23,864 nt of DNA from an uncultured Eubacteriales bacterium (lineage in GTDB: Bacteria; Bacillota; Clostridia; Lachnospirales; CAG-274). The stretch is taken from assembly GCA_902496345.1 (NCBI GenBank), contig CABVAP010000023.1, positions 1-23,864 on the forward strand, read 5' to 3'. The position numbers were made by a program, and so were the translations under genes. Position 1 is the stretch's first letter. Each line of letters begins with the position of its first letter. The notes beneath the pieces are model-generated. The model ran no database searches. It saw nothing but the letters and a program-made list of their open reading frames with translations, and was not told where the DNA came from. This document shows positions 1 to 7,834 of the stretch, in pieces.

Positions 1-57
1 ACCGGAAAGAAATCCGGACGGCGTAAGCCGGCTTTTGCAAAGCAAAAGTGCTGACTT
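1..57 (+). repeat. Single copy of a 59-bp three-hairpin repeat, at the window edge
   Basis: This is one unit of the family that recurs three times at 15650-15826, differing at 6 of 57 positions. It contains three adjacent hairpins: CCGGA/TCCGG (2-6 with 13-17), CGGC/GCCG (19-22 with 27-30, loop GTAA) and CTTTTGC/GCAAAAG (32-38 with 42-48, loop AAA). It lies downstream of the minus-strand proC gene. More copies could lie left of the window. Confidence 0.85.
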
Positions 58-120
58 TGTTTTAAATTGATTTTATGCAAGCGAATGTGCCATTGTCGAT
101 TTTGATAAAGCTAGTAGGGT

Positions 121-156
121 GGTGGGGCAACACCCACGGTTTTAAAAAGGTCTTTA
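121..156 (+). repeat. Tail module of the repeat element (G-rich hairpin plus AAGGTCTTTA)
   Basis: GTGGG at 122-126 pairs with CCCAC at 133-137, and AAGGTCTTTA follows at 147-156. The same order, a GGTGGGGC-led hairpin then AAGGTCTTTA, follows the triplicated repeat at 15827-15859. This suggests a shared end module of a composite element. Here it ends just before the proC stop codon, so on the minus strand the hairpin could also help terminate proC transcription, although it has no clear U-tract. The stretch 58-120 between the two modules holds nothing I recognise. Confidence 0.55.
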
Positions 157-163
157 CAACCCC

Positions 164-967
164 TTATTTTTTTCCCATATCCTTTGACTTTTGTTCGCAA
201 ACTCTGATAGCCTCAATAATAGCACTTCTCAAACCTCTTTTTTCAAGTTCAGCAACAGCCTCAATAGTAGTACCGGCAGGTGAGCATACCATATCTTTAA
301 GTTCGCCAGGGTGCATACCTGTCTCAAGTACCATTTTAGCAGAACCCAAAACAGTTTGAGAAGCGAACTTGTATGCTTGTTTTCTAGGCATACCACCCAA
401 AACAGCAGCATCAGCCATAGCCTCAATAATCATATAGATAAAAGCTGGAGAAGACCCACTAACAGCCGTAACTATGTCCATCATTTTTTCAGGAACAACT
501 TCAGCTTCACCAAAGCAGTTAAAAATCTCAACAATTTTATCAACATCAGCTTTTGTAGTGTTTTCATTACCACAAATAGCAGCCATACCCTCACCCACTA
601 AAGCAGGTGTGTTAGGCATAACTCTAACAATTTTAAGGTTACTTTGGAAAAGTTCAGCAACATCAGATAAACTTTTTCCGGCAGCAATAGAAACAATAAT
701 AGCGTCTTTGTTGATACAGTCCTTTATTTCAGATATAACATCAGCATAAACATTAGGCTTTACAGATAAAAATAAAATATCTGATTTTTCAGCAATGTTC
801 TTGTTACTTATACCGTCATTAATTCCATACTTTGAAACAAGTTTTTCAACGCTTTCTTTGAATAAATCCATAACAGAAATTTCGTTAGCTTTGTAAATTC
901 CAGAAGAAACGATACCACCGATTATTGCACTACCCATATTTCCGCCACCGATAAAACCAATATTCAT
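164..967 (-). CDS. proC: Pyrroline-5-carboxylate reductase
   Basis: This enzyme catalyses the last step of proline synthesis, NAD(P)H-dependent reduction of 1-pyrroline-5-carboxylate to L-proline, in the cytosol. The 267-residue product is normal for the family. It starts with a Rossmann dinucleotide-binding loop GFIGGGNMG (residues 4-12). It carries the VMPNTPA segment near 116-122 and the C-terminal ProC signature, HPGELKDMVCSPAGTTIEAV, at about 219-238, in the dimerisation domain. I chose the ATG at 967 because AAGGAG-like sequence (978-984, minus strand) sits 10 bases upstream. An in-frame TTG at 976 would almost touch that ribosome binding site. The gene appears monocistronic, with its own promoter at 1046-1074. 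No proA or proB is in the window. Confidence 0.97.
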   Translation of the reverse strand: MNIGFIGGGNMGSAIIGGIVSSGIYKANEISVMDLFKESVEKLVSKYGINDGISNKNIAEKSDILFLSVKPNVYADVISEIKDCINKDAIIVSIAAGKSLSDVAELFQSNLKIVRVMPNTPALVGEGMAAICGNENTTKADVDKIVEIFNCFGEAEVVPEKMMDIVTAVSGSSPAFIYMIIEAMADAAVLGGMPRKQAYKFASQTVLGSAKMVLETGMHPGELKDMVCSPAGTTIEAVAELEKRGLRSAIIEAIRVCEQKSKDMGKK

Positions 968-1045
968 AAATACCAAACTCCTTTTAATTTATTTTATTTG
1001 TAAATTACTAGATTTACTACATTACTACATTACTACATCAATACA

Positions 1046-1074
1046 ATTATATCAACAAAAAAATCATTTCTCAA
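1046..1074 (-). promoter_or_regulatory. Predicted proC promoter
   Basis: On the minus strand, TTGAGA (1069-1074) is followed after 17 bases by TATAAT (1046-1051), a near-consensus vegetative promoter. The start point would fall near 1039, giving a leader of about 70 bases that includes the ATTACTAC direct repeats at 1021-1036. Expression has not been shown. Confidence 0.65.
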
Positions 1075-1104
1075 TATCAAATTTAATAATTAATCATAAA
1101 GATA

Positions 1105-1150
1105 AAAATAAGCCTATAACTAAAGGCTCAAAACACCTTAGTTATAGGCT
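1105..1150 (-). terminator. Intrinsic terminator of the ABC ATPase gene
   Basis: AGCCTATAACTAAAGG (1111-1126) pairs with CCTTAGTTATAGGCT (1136-1150), a stem of about 15 base pairs. On the minus strand it is followed by TATTTTTATC. It lies 35 bases beyond the stop codon of the minus-strand ATPase gene. Confidence 0.85.
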
Positions 1151-1185
1151 AAAAGTTCAATTTATAATAATCTAATCAACTAATA

Positions 1186-2298
1186 TTAGTTTACGATAGC
1201 AAGTTCAGTTGCTTTGTCAAAGATGTGGATTCTGTTTACATCGAAACCAACTTTGATAGTATCGCCAACTTTAGCGTCATATCTAGCGTTTACTTTAGCA
1301 GTAGCGTTCTGACCAGCGATAAGTAAGTATAAGTTTACTTCAGCACCTAAAAGTTCAGTAACTTCAACGTAAGCCTGAACAATGCTTTCTTCTGAAGAAT
1401 TTAAGAAGATTTCTTCAGCGTGAATATCTTCAGGTCTGATACCAAGGATAACATCTTTATCGATGTATTTACCTTCGATAAGAGCTTTAGCTTTAGCTTC
1501 AGGAAGTTTAATTTTGTATTCACCGAAAGCAAGACTAACGTCATCGCCAGATTTAACAACTTTACAGTCGATAAAGTTCATCTGAGGAGAACCGATGAAA
1601 CCAGCAACGAAGAGGTTACAAGGTTTGTTGTAAAGGTTCTGAGGAGTGTCAACCTGCTGGATAATACCGTCTTTCAAAACAACGATACGAGTACCAAGAG
1701 TCATAGCCTCTGTCTGGTCGTGAGTAACGTAGATGAAAGTAGTAGCAAGTCTGTGGTGAAGTTTAGAGATTTCAGTTCTCATCTGAACTCTAAGTTTAGC
1801 GTCCAAGTTAGAAAGAGGTTCGTCCATAAGGAAAACTTTAGGTTCACGAACGATAGCACGACCCATAGCAACACGCTGTCTTTGACCACCAGATAAAGCT
1901 TTAGGTTTTCTGTCAAGAAGATGAGCGATGTCAAGAATTTTAGCAGCTTCTTCAACACGGTTTTTGATTTCGTCTTTAGGAACTTTTCTAAGTTTAAGAC
2001 CAAAAGCCATATTATCGAAAACAGTCATATGAGGGTAAAGAGCATAGTTCTGGAAAACCATTGCAATATCTCTTTCTTTAGGAGGAACTTCGTTCATAAG
2101 TTCATCTCCAATGTAAAGTTCACCGCCAGAAATATCCTCAAGACCAGCAATCATACGTAAAGTAGTAGTTTTACCACAACCAGAAGGTCCAACGAAAATG
2201 ATAAATTCTTTGTCTTCAATGTCCAAATTAAAATTTTTAACAGCGACAAATCCGTTAGGATATTTCTTCACTATATTTTTAAGTTTCAAATCTGCCAT
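1186..2298 (-). CDS. ugpC: ABC transporter ATP-binding protein, UgpC/MsmX/MalK family
   Basis: This is the cytoplasmic ATPase that powers CUT1-type importers for oligosaccharides or glycerol-phosphate. The 370-residue product has every catalytic motif: Walker A GPSGCGKT (37-44), signature LSGGQ (135-139), Walker B VFLMDE (155-160) and the switch histidine at 193 in YVTHD. The region from about residue 235 to the end matches the TOBE/OB regulatory domain of MalK relatives. AAGGAGG lies 10 bases before the ATG. No permease or binding-protein gene lies nearby, so it may be a shared ATPase serving several sugar importers, as MsmX does in Bacillus; that role is inference. The substrate cannot be told from sequence, so the symbol denotes the family only. 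Confidence 0.93.
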   Translation of the reverse strand: MADLKLKNIVKKYPNGFVAVKNFNLDIEDKEFIIFVGPSGCGKTTTLRMIAGLEDISGGELYIGDELMNEVPPKERDIAMVFQNYALYPHMTVFDNMAFGLKLRKVPKDEIKNRVEEAAKILDIAHLLDRKPKALSGGQRQRVAMGRAIVREPKVFLMDEPLSNLDAKLRVQMRTEISKLHHRLATTFIYVTHDQTEAMTLGTRIVVLKDGIIQQVDTPQNLYNKPCNLFVAGFIGSPQMNFIDCKVVKSGDDVSLAFGEYKIKLPEAKAKALIEGKYIDKDVILGIRPEDIHAEEIFLNSSEESIVQAYVEVTELLGAEVNLYLLIAGQNATAKVNARYDAKVGDTIKVGFDVNRIHIFDKATELAIVN

Positions 2299-2834
2299 TT
2301 AAAAAAATCCTCCTTAAATATCGAAAATGATTAAACCAGAATAAATCTCATCTAATTCATTTGTTGTCATTATCTACTATATATAATACATTATTTATCA
2401 AAAATAAACTATATCTTAATTCAACAAATAAATAAATAAACCTTTGGCTAATTTGTACATCAAACTAAATTTTTTAGTAATATTTGAATAAATGCCCTTG
2501 TTTTTAATTGTGTTTTCTCGAATTTAATGCCTATAACATATAAAGTTATAAAAAAAATCAGGCGAAAAAAAAATCAAATGCAATAATTTGTATAAATTGT
2601 CTATATTTTTGCTAAAAAAGGCTTATTTATTCATAAAAACAAAAGGTAAATAATGAAATAATTTAAAACAAAAACAATTATAAGTAGCAAAAAAAGGTTG
2701 TTTTTATTAGATTTTTAGGAATAAATCAATTAGTAGCAAAAAAAATACAACTTGTACAACAGCAGGCATATAACTGAATAATATTCACAAAACAAATGCA
2801 ATTATAGTATCAAAATGACCGATTTGAAATAATA
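2299..2834. other. Long AT-rich intergenic region without a recognisable gene
   Basis: These 536 bases separate the yitT-like gene from the ABC ATPase gene, both read leftward, so they should hold the ATPase promoter. I could not pick a convincing -35/-10 pair. A 13-base direct repeat, AGTAGCAAAAAAA, occurs at 2683-2695 and 2732-2744. No terminator-quality hairpin was found after the yitT-like stop codon. The only open frames are short runs without a ribosome binding site. Confidence 0.5.
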
Positions 2835-3671
2835 TTAAAACTGACCCAAAACTTCTCTAACGTCCGTTACCATAACAAAAGCGTCTTTGTCAATGTCTTT
2901 AATAAGTTCTTTAAGTTTAAAGATTTCCTTTTGAGAAACGACGCACATTAAAACATTTTTTTCTTTTTTGCTAAACATACCTTTTCCGTAAAGCATAGTA
3001 ACACCCCTGTTTATATTAGCAAAAATAACTTTATAAATATCATCAGCCTTGTCAGAGATGATAAAGGTAGCTTTTGCAAAAGAAACGCCTTCCAAAATTC
3101 TGTTTATAACTTTGCTTGTTATATATACCGAGATAACGGCATACATTGTTGCCGAAAGCCCAAACAAAAAATAACCAAGTCCAATTATAATAACATCTAT
3201 AATGAACAAAATACTAGAAACGGTATAGTGCTTTAGTTTGTGATTAATAATCGTTGCCGTAAGCTCAGTTCCACCAGTTGTCCCACCTGCCCTAAGTATA
3301 AGAGCAATGCCAATTCCAGAGAGAACGCCCCCAAAGACAGATATTATAACAAAATCACCTGTAAAAGTAGGCATTGACGAGGTAAGTTCAAGGCTAATAG
3401 ATAATAAAATTGTTGCAATAATTGTTTTACCAATAAATTTTTTTCCAAAAGTTTTTATTGCAATCAAAAAGAGGGGTAAATTTATCACTAAGTTAGAAAA
3501 TCCAAGGGAAATCCCACCAGTAACAAACCCCTCTGTAAGCCTTTTTACAATTACGGCAATACCTGTCACGCCACCAGCAACAAGGTTGTTTGGTTCAAAA
3601 AAAACATTAAGAGCGATTGCCATAAAGAGAGTACCAACAAAAATAACGCTATAGCTAATAAGTTCTTTCAT
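2835..3671 (-). CDS. YitT family membrane protein (DUF161 + DUF2179)
   Basis: This is a 278-residue integral membrane protein of the YitT family, whose molecular function is not established. The N-terminal part (about 5-200) contains five or six hydrophobic segments and the family-typical glycine-rich GVLSGIGIALILRAGGTTGG stretch (115-134), followed by TEL. The cytosolic C-terminal DUF2179 domain (about 220-276) carries RGVTMLYGKGMFS. GAGGAG lies 7 bases before the ATG. The gene stands alone, with the palindromic element at 3711-3875 immediately upstream. That element contains a TATAAT on the minus strand (3729-3734) but no good -35, so whether it supplies a promoter is uncertain. Confidence 0.93.
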   Translation of the reverse strand: MKELISYSVIFVGTLFMAIALNVFFEPNNLVAGGVTGIAVIVKRLTEGFVTGGISLGFSNLVINLPLFLIAIKTFGKKFIGKTIIATILLSISLELTSSMPTFTGDFVIISVFGGVLSGIGIALILRAGGTTGGTELTATIINHKLKHYTVSSILFIIDVIIIGLGYFLFGLSATMYAVISVYITSKVINRILEGVSFAKATFIISDKADDIYKVIFANINRGVTMLYGKGMFSKKEKNVLMCVVSQKEIFKLKELIKDIDKDAFVMVTDVREVLGQF

Positions 3672-3710
3672 AAAATTCTCCTCACAAAGCCTGTAAAGAA
3701 AATTAAACTT

Positions 3711-3875
3711 TTAGGGCAATACCGCACAATTATAATTTCACAGCTTTGGATGATATTTTCCATTGCTACGTCAAAACCTCTTATCATAGGCTCCGACTAT
3801 GATTGCGAGCTTTTTCCTTGCACGAAAAAATATCATCTCAAATCTGCTTTATCGAATTATGCGGTATTACCTTAG
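3711..3875. repeat. MITE-like imperfect palindrome with terminal inverted repeats
   Basis: The left end GGGCAATACCGCACAATT and the reverse complement of the right end, GGTAATACCGCATAATT, match closely. The similarity runs inward through GATGATATTTT on both arms (about 45 bases each) to a central ATCATAG/CTATGAT stem. The unit is flanked on both sides by TTA, consistent with a short target duplication. It contains no coding sequence. It begins a few bases after the tagA-like stop codon, so as RNA it could form a long hairpin that ends the operon transcript. Confidence 0.7.
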
Positions 3876-3880
3876 GACAA

Positions 3881-4621
3881 TCATTTTTGTCTACCAAATA
3901 ATTTTTCTTTAATAACCACAAGAAGGAATAAAGGAAGTTTCAACATTCTAAAGAAACGAGAAGGCTGACGCAAAAGACGATAAAACCATTCAAGTCCAAG
4001 CTTAATAAATAGTTTAGGGGCTCTTTTGACTTTTCCGCTCATTCCGTCAAAGCTACCACCAACACCGATACAAACTTTAACAGGAAGCTCATCTTTATGC
4101 TCATAAATCCATTTTTCTTGTTTAGGCGCACCAAGTCCAACAAGTAGTATATCAGGCTTTTTATTTTTTATATCTTCAATGATAAGTTTTTCCTGATTTG
4201 CGTCAAAATATCCGTCGTGTACACCAACAATTTTAATACCTTTGTGCAAAGCCTCCATTTTAGCTTTAGCCTCTTCAGCAACCCCTGGAGCACCACCAAA
4301 GAAATAAACGGTATATCTTTTGTTTTTAATTTTTTCAAAAACACCCTGAACAAGGTCATATCCAGCGACACGTTCTTTAAGTTTTTCTTTTGTAAATTTA
4401 GAGGCAATAACGACACCTATTCCGTCTGGCACAACAAGGTCAGCCTCGTTTAAAATTTTCATAAAGTCGCTGTCTTTTCTTGCAGCCATAACAATTTCAG
4501 GGTTAGGAGTAAAAACAGTGTGACATTTGTTTTCATCAAGAAAACATTCGACAAGGCCAACTGCTTCGATATGTGTAATATTGTTAAACTTAACCCCAAG
4601 AATATGAGAATACTCGCCCAT
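3881..4621 (-). CDS. tagA: WecG/TagA/CpsF family glycosyltransferase (probable ManNAc transferase)
   Basis: TagA-type enzymes transfer ManNAc onto lipid-linked GlcNAc at the inner membrane face, building the linkage unit of wall teichoic acids or secondary wall polymers. The 246-residue product has the family landmarks: TPNPE (38-42), VVPDGIG (63-69), LVGLGAPKQEKW (160-171), GVGGSFD.MSGKVKRAP (186-202) and the C-terminal GLEWFYRLLRQPSR (209-222), an appendage linked to membrane association. From memory, T38 and D66 correspond to the catalytic Thr and Asp of studied TagA. I chose the ATG at 4621 because GGAGG (4627-4631) lies 5 bases upstream; in-frame TTG/ATG codons further up overlap that site. 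It is the last gene of the wall-polymer run, 132 bases after the previous gene. A ManNAc product fits the upstream csaB. Confidence 0.9.
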   Translation of the reverse strand: MGEYSHILGVKFNNITHIEAVGLVECFLDENKCHTVFTPNPEIVMAARKDSDFMKILNEADLVVPDGIGVVIASKFTKEKLKERVAGYDLVQGVFEKIKNKRYTVYFFGGAPGVAEEAKAKMEALHKGIKIVGVHDGYFDANQEKLIIEDIKNKKPDILLVGLGAPKQEKWIYEHKDELPVKVCIGVGGSFDGMSGKVKRAPKLFIKLGLEWFYRLLRQPSRFFRMLKLPLFLLVVIKEKLFGRQK

Positions 4622-4665
4622 TTTTTCCTCCATTTTCAAAACAATAAATTTTCGCCATAACCAAA

Positions 4666-4711
4666 ACTAGCTTTTTACACCTATAAAATCTGTTGGTGCG
4701 AAAAAGCTAGT
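4666..4711 (-). terminator. Long hairpin between the csaB-linked gene and tagA
   Basis: ACTAGCTTTTT (4666-4676) pairs perfectly with AAAAAGCTAGT (4701-4711), and inside it CACC (4678-4681) can pair with GGTG (4695-4698). On the minus strand it is followed by only a short TTTT, so it may be a weak or partial terminator, or a processing or stability hairpin within the operon. No promoter for tagA was found after it. Confidence 0.5.
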
Positions 4712-4753
4712 AAGATTTATGAAATAGTCCAAGATTTTATTTTTTTGTATATT

Positions 4754-5230
4754 CTAGCTTATAGTATAGTCGCCTTTAACAAGGAACCAAGCGTCCTCAA
4801 CAACACGAACTCCACGACCATCATTTCTAGGAACGATAATAACGTGGTTTTTCTTAATTTCGTTTTTGTCAACAAGTTCTGTTCCGTTTGTAACGTCAAT
4901 GAGTGACTCTTTTCCAGGAACAACAGCAAAAGACCTACCAACACGAAGAATAATTTCTGTACCTTCGCCACCTAAAAGTTTTTGACCAACGGCAACGTGA
5001 ACAGGAACATATTTTGTTTTAGTGTTGCTTTCAGTTGTTGTTCCACCATTAACGTTTATAGTTCCACCACTTTCAAGGGTTTTCAAAAGTTCAGAGATTT
5101 TTTCATCAACATAGCTTTTAGAAACAACAGGGTCGTCAGAAGTTCCAGGGTCAGCTGCAAAAACAGTCACAACGACAACAGAAATAACAACAATCATAAT
5201 TTGAATTATTAAAACTATTCTATTTTTCAT
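4754..5230 (-). CDS. Conserved signal-anchored protein of unknown function, coupled to csaB
   Basis: This 158-residue protein has one N-terminal hydrophobic segment (about 6-25), which ends in a possible signal-peptidase site (VFAA), so it is exported or anchored outside the membrane. A short helical stretch SKSYVDEKISELLKTLE (37-53) and a Gly/Thr-rich linker (54-71) follow. The globular domain (about 73-158) contains VGQKLLGGEGTEIILRVG (81-98) and NHVIIVPRNDGRGV (128-141). From memory this pattern recurs in proteins next to csaB in other Clostridia, but I know of no assigned function. The start codon overlaps the csaB stop in an ATGA arrangement, so the two are translationally coupled. This suggests a role in wall-polymer or S-layer assembly, which is inference. 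Confidence 0.85.
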   Translation of the reverse strand: MKNRIVLIIQIMIVVISVVVVTVFAADPGTSDDPVVSKSYVDEKISELLKTLESGGTINVNGGTTTESNTKTKYVPVHVAVGQKLLGGEGTEIILRVGRSFAVVPGKESLIDVTNGTELVDKNEIKKNHVIIVPRNDGRGVRVVEDAWFLVKGDYTIS

Positions 5231-6357
5231 TTGTGTTTTCCCACCTTTTTTTCTCTAATTAAGTCCAACTGTTTTTTTAGAAAAATATCATTTTCACGAG
5301 CTTTTTTTTCAAGCTCAGTAACTTTTTTGTCAAGCCTGTCTTGATAATCGTTGTAGTTATCAAATATATCATCAATAAGGGCATAAAGCTTGTTTTCATC
5401 AATACTGTCATCTCTAACATCGCCACCCGATGGCATATCAAGTACATCAAGGTAATATTTAACTTTAGGGTGATAAGCTATGCCGACCATAGGCACCCTT
5501 TTAACTCCAGCAAATATCAATGTATGAAGACGCATACTAAGCATAACATCAACTTTTCCGATTATCCCAAGCATTTCCGTTGGAGAATATCCATTTTTAA
5601 GAATGTACGCTTTTTCTGTCATATAGCTAATAAGTCTTTTAGATATAGCGACATCTCTAGGAAATTGCATAGGTATAAGAAGAACAGTTTTGTTTTCTCT
5701 AACAAGCCTGTCGCAAGTTTTGGCTATTTTTTCGACATATTCCTCACCGTTGTATCCGTTCCAATTTCTAACGGAAACCCCAACGATTTTTTTATCAGTA
5801 GGGATTTGCTCATTTTCAAGTATTTCAGAAACCCTTTTGTCAGAAACAGATTTAAGGGTAAAAGCAGGGTCAGACGTAACGTGAATTTCAGGCTTGTCAA
5901 CGCCGATTTCTTTAAGGTCAATAACAGACTTATCTTCTCTTAAAGTAATAAGGTCAACTTCATTTATAACGTGTTTAATGAGTTTTCTGTTGATTTTTCC
6001 GTTTACAGGGCCAATGCCGTTAGCATATAGCATAACCCTTTTATGAAAAAATTTAGCAACCTTAATTATACTAAGATAGTATAACAATGACCTAGTGCTT
6101 GTGTCGTCTTGAAGAAGCGTACCACCACCGCTTAGTATAATGTCGCTGTGTCGAATAACTTTAAACACCTGCCAAACATTAAACCTTTGAACAGACTCAA
6201 TATTGTATTCAGTTTTAGTTAATTCAGGCTTATAAGAAAGAGCAGTGATAGAGATGTCGTCAGATATTTCTTTTATGTTATCTGTCATAGCTTGTAAGAT
6301 AGCCTCATCACCGCAGTTACCAAAGCCGTGGTATCCTGCAATCAATATGTTAATCAT
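5227..6357 (-). CDS. csaB: Polysaccharide pyruvyl transferase CsaB
   Basis: CsaB adds a pyruvate ketal, from phosphoenolpyruvate, to ManNAc of the secondary cell wall polymer. The pyruvylated polymer is the anchor recognised by SLH domains of S-layer proteins. The 376-residue product shows the family landmarks: GYHGFGNCGDEAIL (8-21), SGGGTLLQDDTSTRSLLYY (76-94), ANGIGPV (112-118), SDPAFTL (162-168) and the C-terminal SMRLHTLIFAG (274-284). The tail (338-376) is charged and probably helical. GGAAGGG lies about 8 bases before the ATG. It overlaps the next gene by 4 bases and follows the polymerase-like gene after 67 bases. The organism is therefore expected to display SLH-type surface proteins, although none is encoded in this window. 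Confidence 0.93.
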   Translation of the reverse strand: MINILIAGYHGFGNCGDEAILQAMTDNIKEISDDISITALSYKPELTKTEYNIESVQRFNVWQVFKVIRHSDIILSGGGTLLQDDTSTRSLLYYLSIIKVAKFFHKRVMLYANGIGPVNGKINRKLIKHVINEVDLITLREDKSVIDLKEIGVDKPEIHVTSDPAFTLKSVSDKRVSEILENEQIPTDKKIVGVSVRNWNGYNGEEYVEKIAKTCDRLVRENKTVLLIPMQFPRDVAISKRLISYMTEKAYILKNGYSPTEMLGIIGKVDVMLSMRLHTLIFAGVKRVPMVGIAYHPKVKYYLDVLDMPSGGDVRDDSIDENKLYALIDDIFDNYNDYQDRLDKKVTELEKKARENDIFLKKQLDLIREKKVGKHK

Positions 6358-6424
6358 AAAGTTACCCTTCCAACAAAGATAATAGTCAAATACATTTAAC
6401 CAACTTTAACATTTTGTAAATAGA

Positions 6425-7834
6425 TTATTTTGTTTCTGTAGTTTGTACGTCAGAATTTTCAGATAAGTCAACTTTTTTATGATAGTTCAAGTACCATAAA
6501 TGCATCATAACTGCAACAAGTAACCAGAAACAAGATGTCATCATAGGCACTTCAAAAATGTTTTCAACAAAGTTGTGGCAAATAACACCAACAAGGCCAG
6601 CCAAAATACCAATCTCAAGTTCACGAAGTTCTTTTTTGACAGTAATTCGTATAGTTCTAAGTGAATTTATAATAACTTGATACATAAGAATTGCGAAAGT
6701 ACCAAGTCCAAGAAGACCAGATTCAACGGCTGTTTTCAAGAAGTAGTTGTCCATATAGAAAGTTTTTTCAACCTGAACCCCAACAAGATAAGACAAGTCG
6801 TGGTTCATAGCGACAGCACCACCAAAATGACCAAGACCAACACCAACAAAAGGATTAGACTTTAACATTTCAAGGCCGGTCGCCCATCTAACAAGACGGC
6901 CACCCCTCAAACTGCTTTCGATATATTCCGAGCTAAGCATATAAGTTATACGATTAGAAACACTAGGGACGAAAGCAATTACGAGTATAGCACCGATAAT
7001 TATAGGTATAAAAAATCTTTTGTCTTTTATAAATACGTAAACAAATGCTGCAACCATAAAGCCAATCCAAGCACCTCTTGAGAAAGTAAAAAGAAGGCTT
7101 AAAAGCATAACGCAGGTTGCAAAGGCAAAGAATACCTTGCTTTTAATTTTTTTCATTGAGAATACGAAACTAAAAGCAATAGGGGAAGCTAATGTCATAA
7201 GACAGCCAAATATGTTAGGGCTTGTGAGGATAGAATAAACTCTAGTCCTAACGCCAGCCTCTTTACTGTCCACCCAACCGGCAGGCATTTCAACACCGAT
7301 GATATATTGATAAACGCCGTGTAAAGCGAGTACAAAGGCAACGAGAACAAAAAAGATACATAAGTTTCTAGCACCTTTTTCAGTACGTAAAAGCTGAATT
7401 ACAACAAAGTACCATAAGATGTATTGAACAACTGCCCTAAATCCCTCAAGGGAGATTTTAAAGTCAGGTGAATTTACAATAAGTACAAAAACCATAGCTG
7501 TTATAAAAATAAAAACAGGCATATCAAGAGGGGTCATTTTGAAGCCCTCTTCTTTTCGGTAAAGAATCCATTTAAGAATCCAAAGACCAATTAAAAGAAT
7601 AAGGAATAATTCGTCCCAAATTCCTCCAAGTAAATCCGAAACCGACCTTATACCAAAGTCAATAACAGAATAAGCACCAAGAAGATATGTTGCTCTTTCA
7701 TAGTCGGATAATATAATTCCACAGCCGGTTAAAACAGCGATAATTGCAACAAAAGCAGTGATTCCGTAAAAAGTCGCAAAAAAACCACAAATAATACCAG
7801 CAAGCAATAAAATCCAAATCAAATATTTTTTCAC
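6425..7834 (-). CDS. O-antigen ligase/polymerase-like membrane protein (Wzy/WaaL family)
   Basis: This is a 469-residue polytopic protein with about 10-12 hydrophobic segments. It has the Wzy_C/O-antigen ligase pattern: FTFSRGAWIGF (249-259), an external loop with GGRLVRW (311-317) and NPFVGVGLGHFGG (327-339), then DNYFLKTAVESGLLGLG (362-378). Such enzymes polymerise lipid-linked repeat units or ligate glycan chains on the outer membrane face. Between csaB, tagA and glycosyltransferases, it is the likely polymerase or ligase of the wall polymer; which of the two cannot be told. The start is a GTG at 7832-7834 that overlaps the upstream TGA by 4 bases, so translation is probably coupled; its own ribosome binding site is weak. 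Confidence 0.88.
   Translation of the reverse strand: MKKYLIWILLLAGIICGFFATFYGITAFVAIIAVLTGCGIILSDYERATYLLGAYSVIDFGIRSVSDLLGGIWDELFLILLIGLWILKWILYRKEEGFKMTPLDMPVFIFITAMVFVLIVNSPDFKISLEGFRAVVQYILWYFVVIQLLRTEKGARNLCIFFVLVAFVLALHGVYQYIIGVEMPAGWVDSKEAGVRTRVYSILTSPNIFGCLMTLASPIAFSFVFSMKKIKSKVFFAFATCVMLLSLLFTFSRGAWIGFMVAAFVYVFIKDKRFFIPIIIGAILVIAFVPSVSNRITYMLSSEYIESSLRGGRLVRWATGLEMLKSNPFVGVGLGHFGGAVAMNHDLSYLVGVQVEKTFYMDNYFLKTAVESGLLGLGTFAILMYQVIINSLRTIRITVKKELRELEIGILAGLVGVICHNFVENIFEVPMMTSCFWLLVAVMMHLWYLNYHKKVDLSENSDVQTTETK

Noticed and set aside
1420..1896. 158-codon open frame on the plus strand opposite the ABC ATPase
   Set aside because: It mirrors the codon structure of the ATPase gene and has no start signal or recognisable domain.
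2521..2700. Small genes or a terminator in the 2299-2834 gap
   Set aside because: The only ATG frames are under 20 codons without a ribosome binding site. The TATAAC/GTTATA stem has its T run on the wrong side for the minus-strand genes.
5341..5943. 200-codon open frame on the plus strand opposite csaB
   Set aside because: It is a shadow of csaB: no ribosome binding site, no protein-like composition, and csaB is strongly supported on the other strand.
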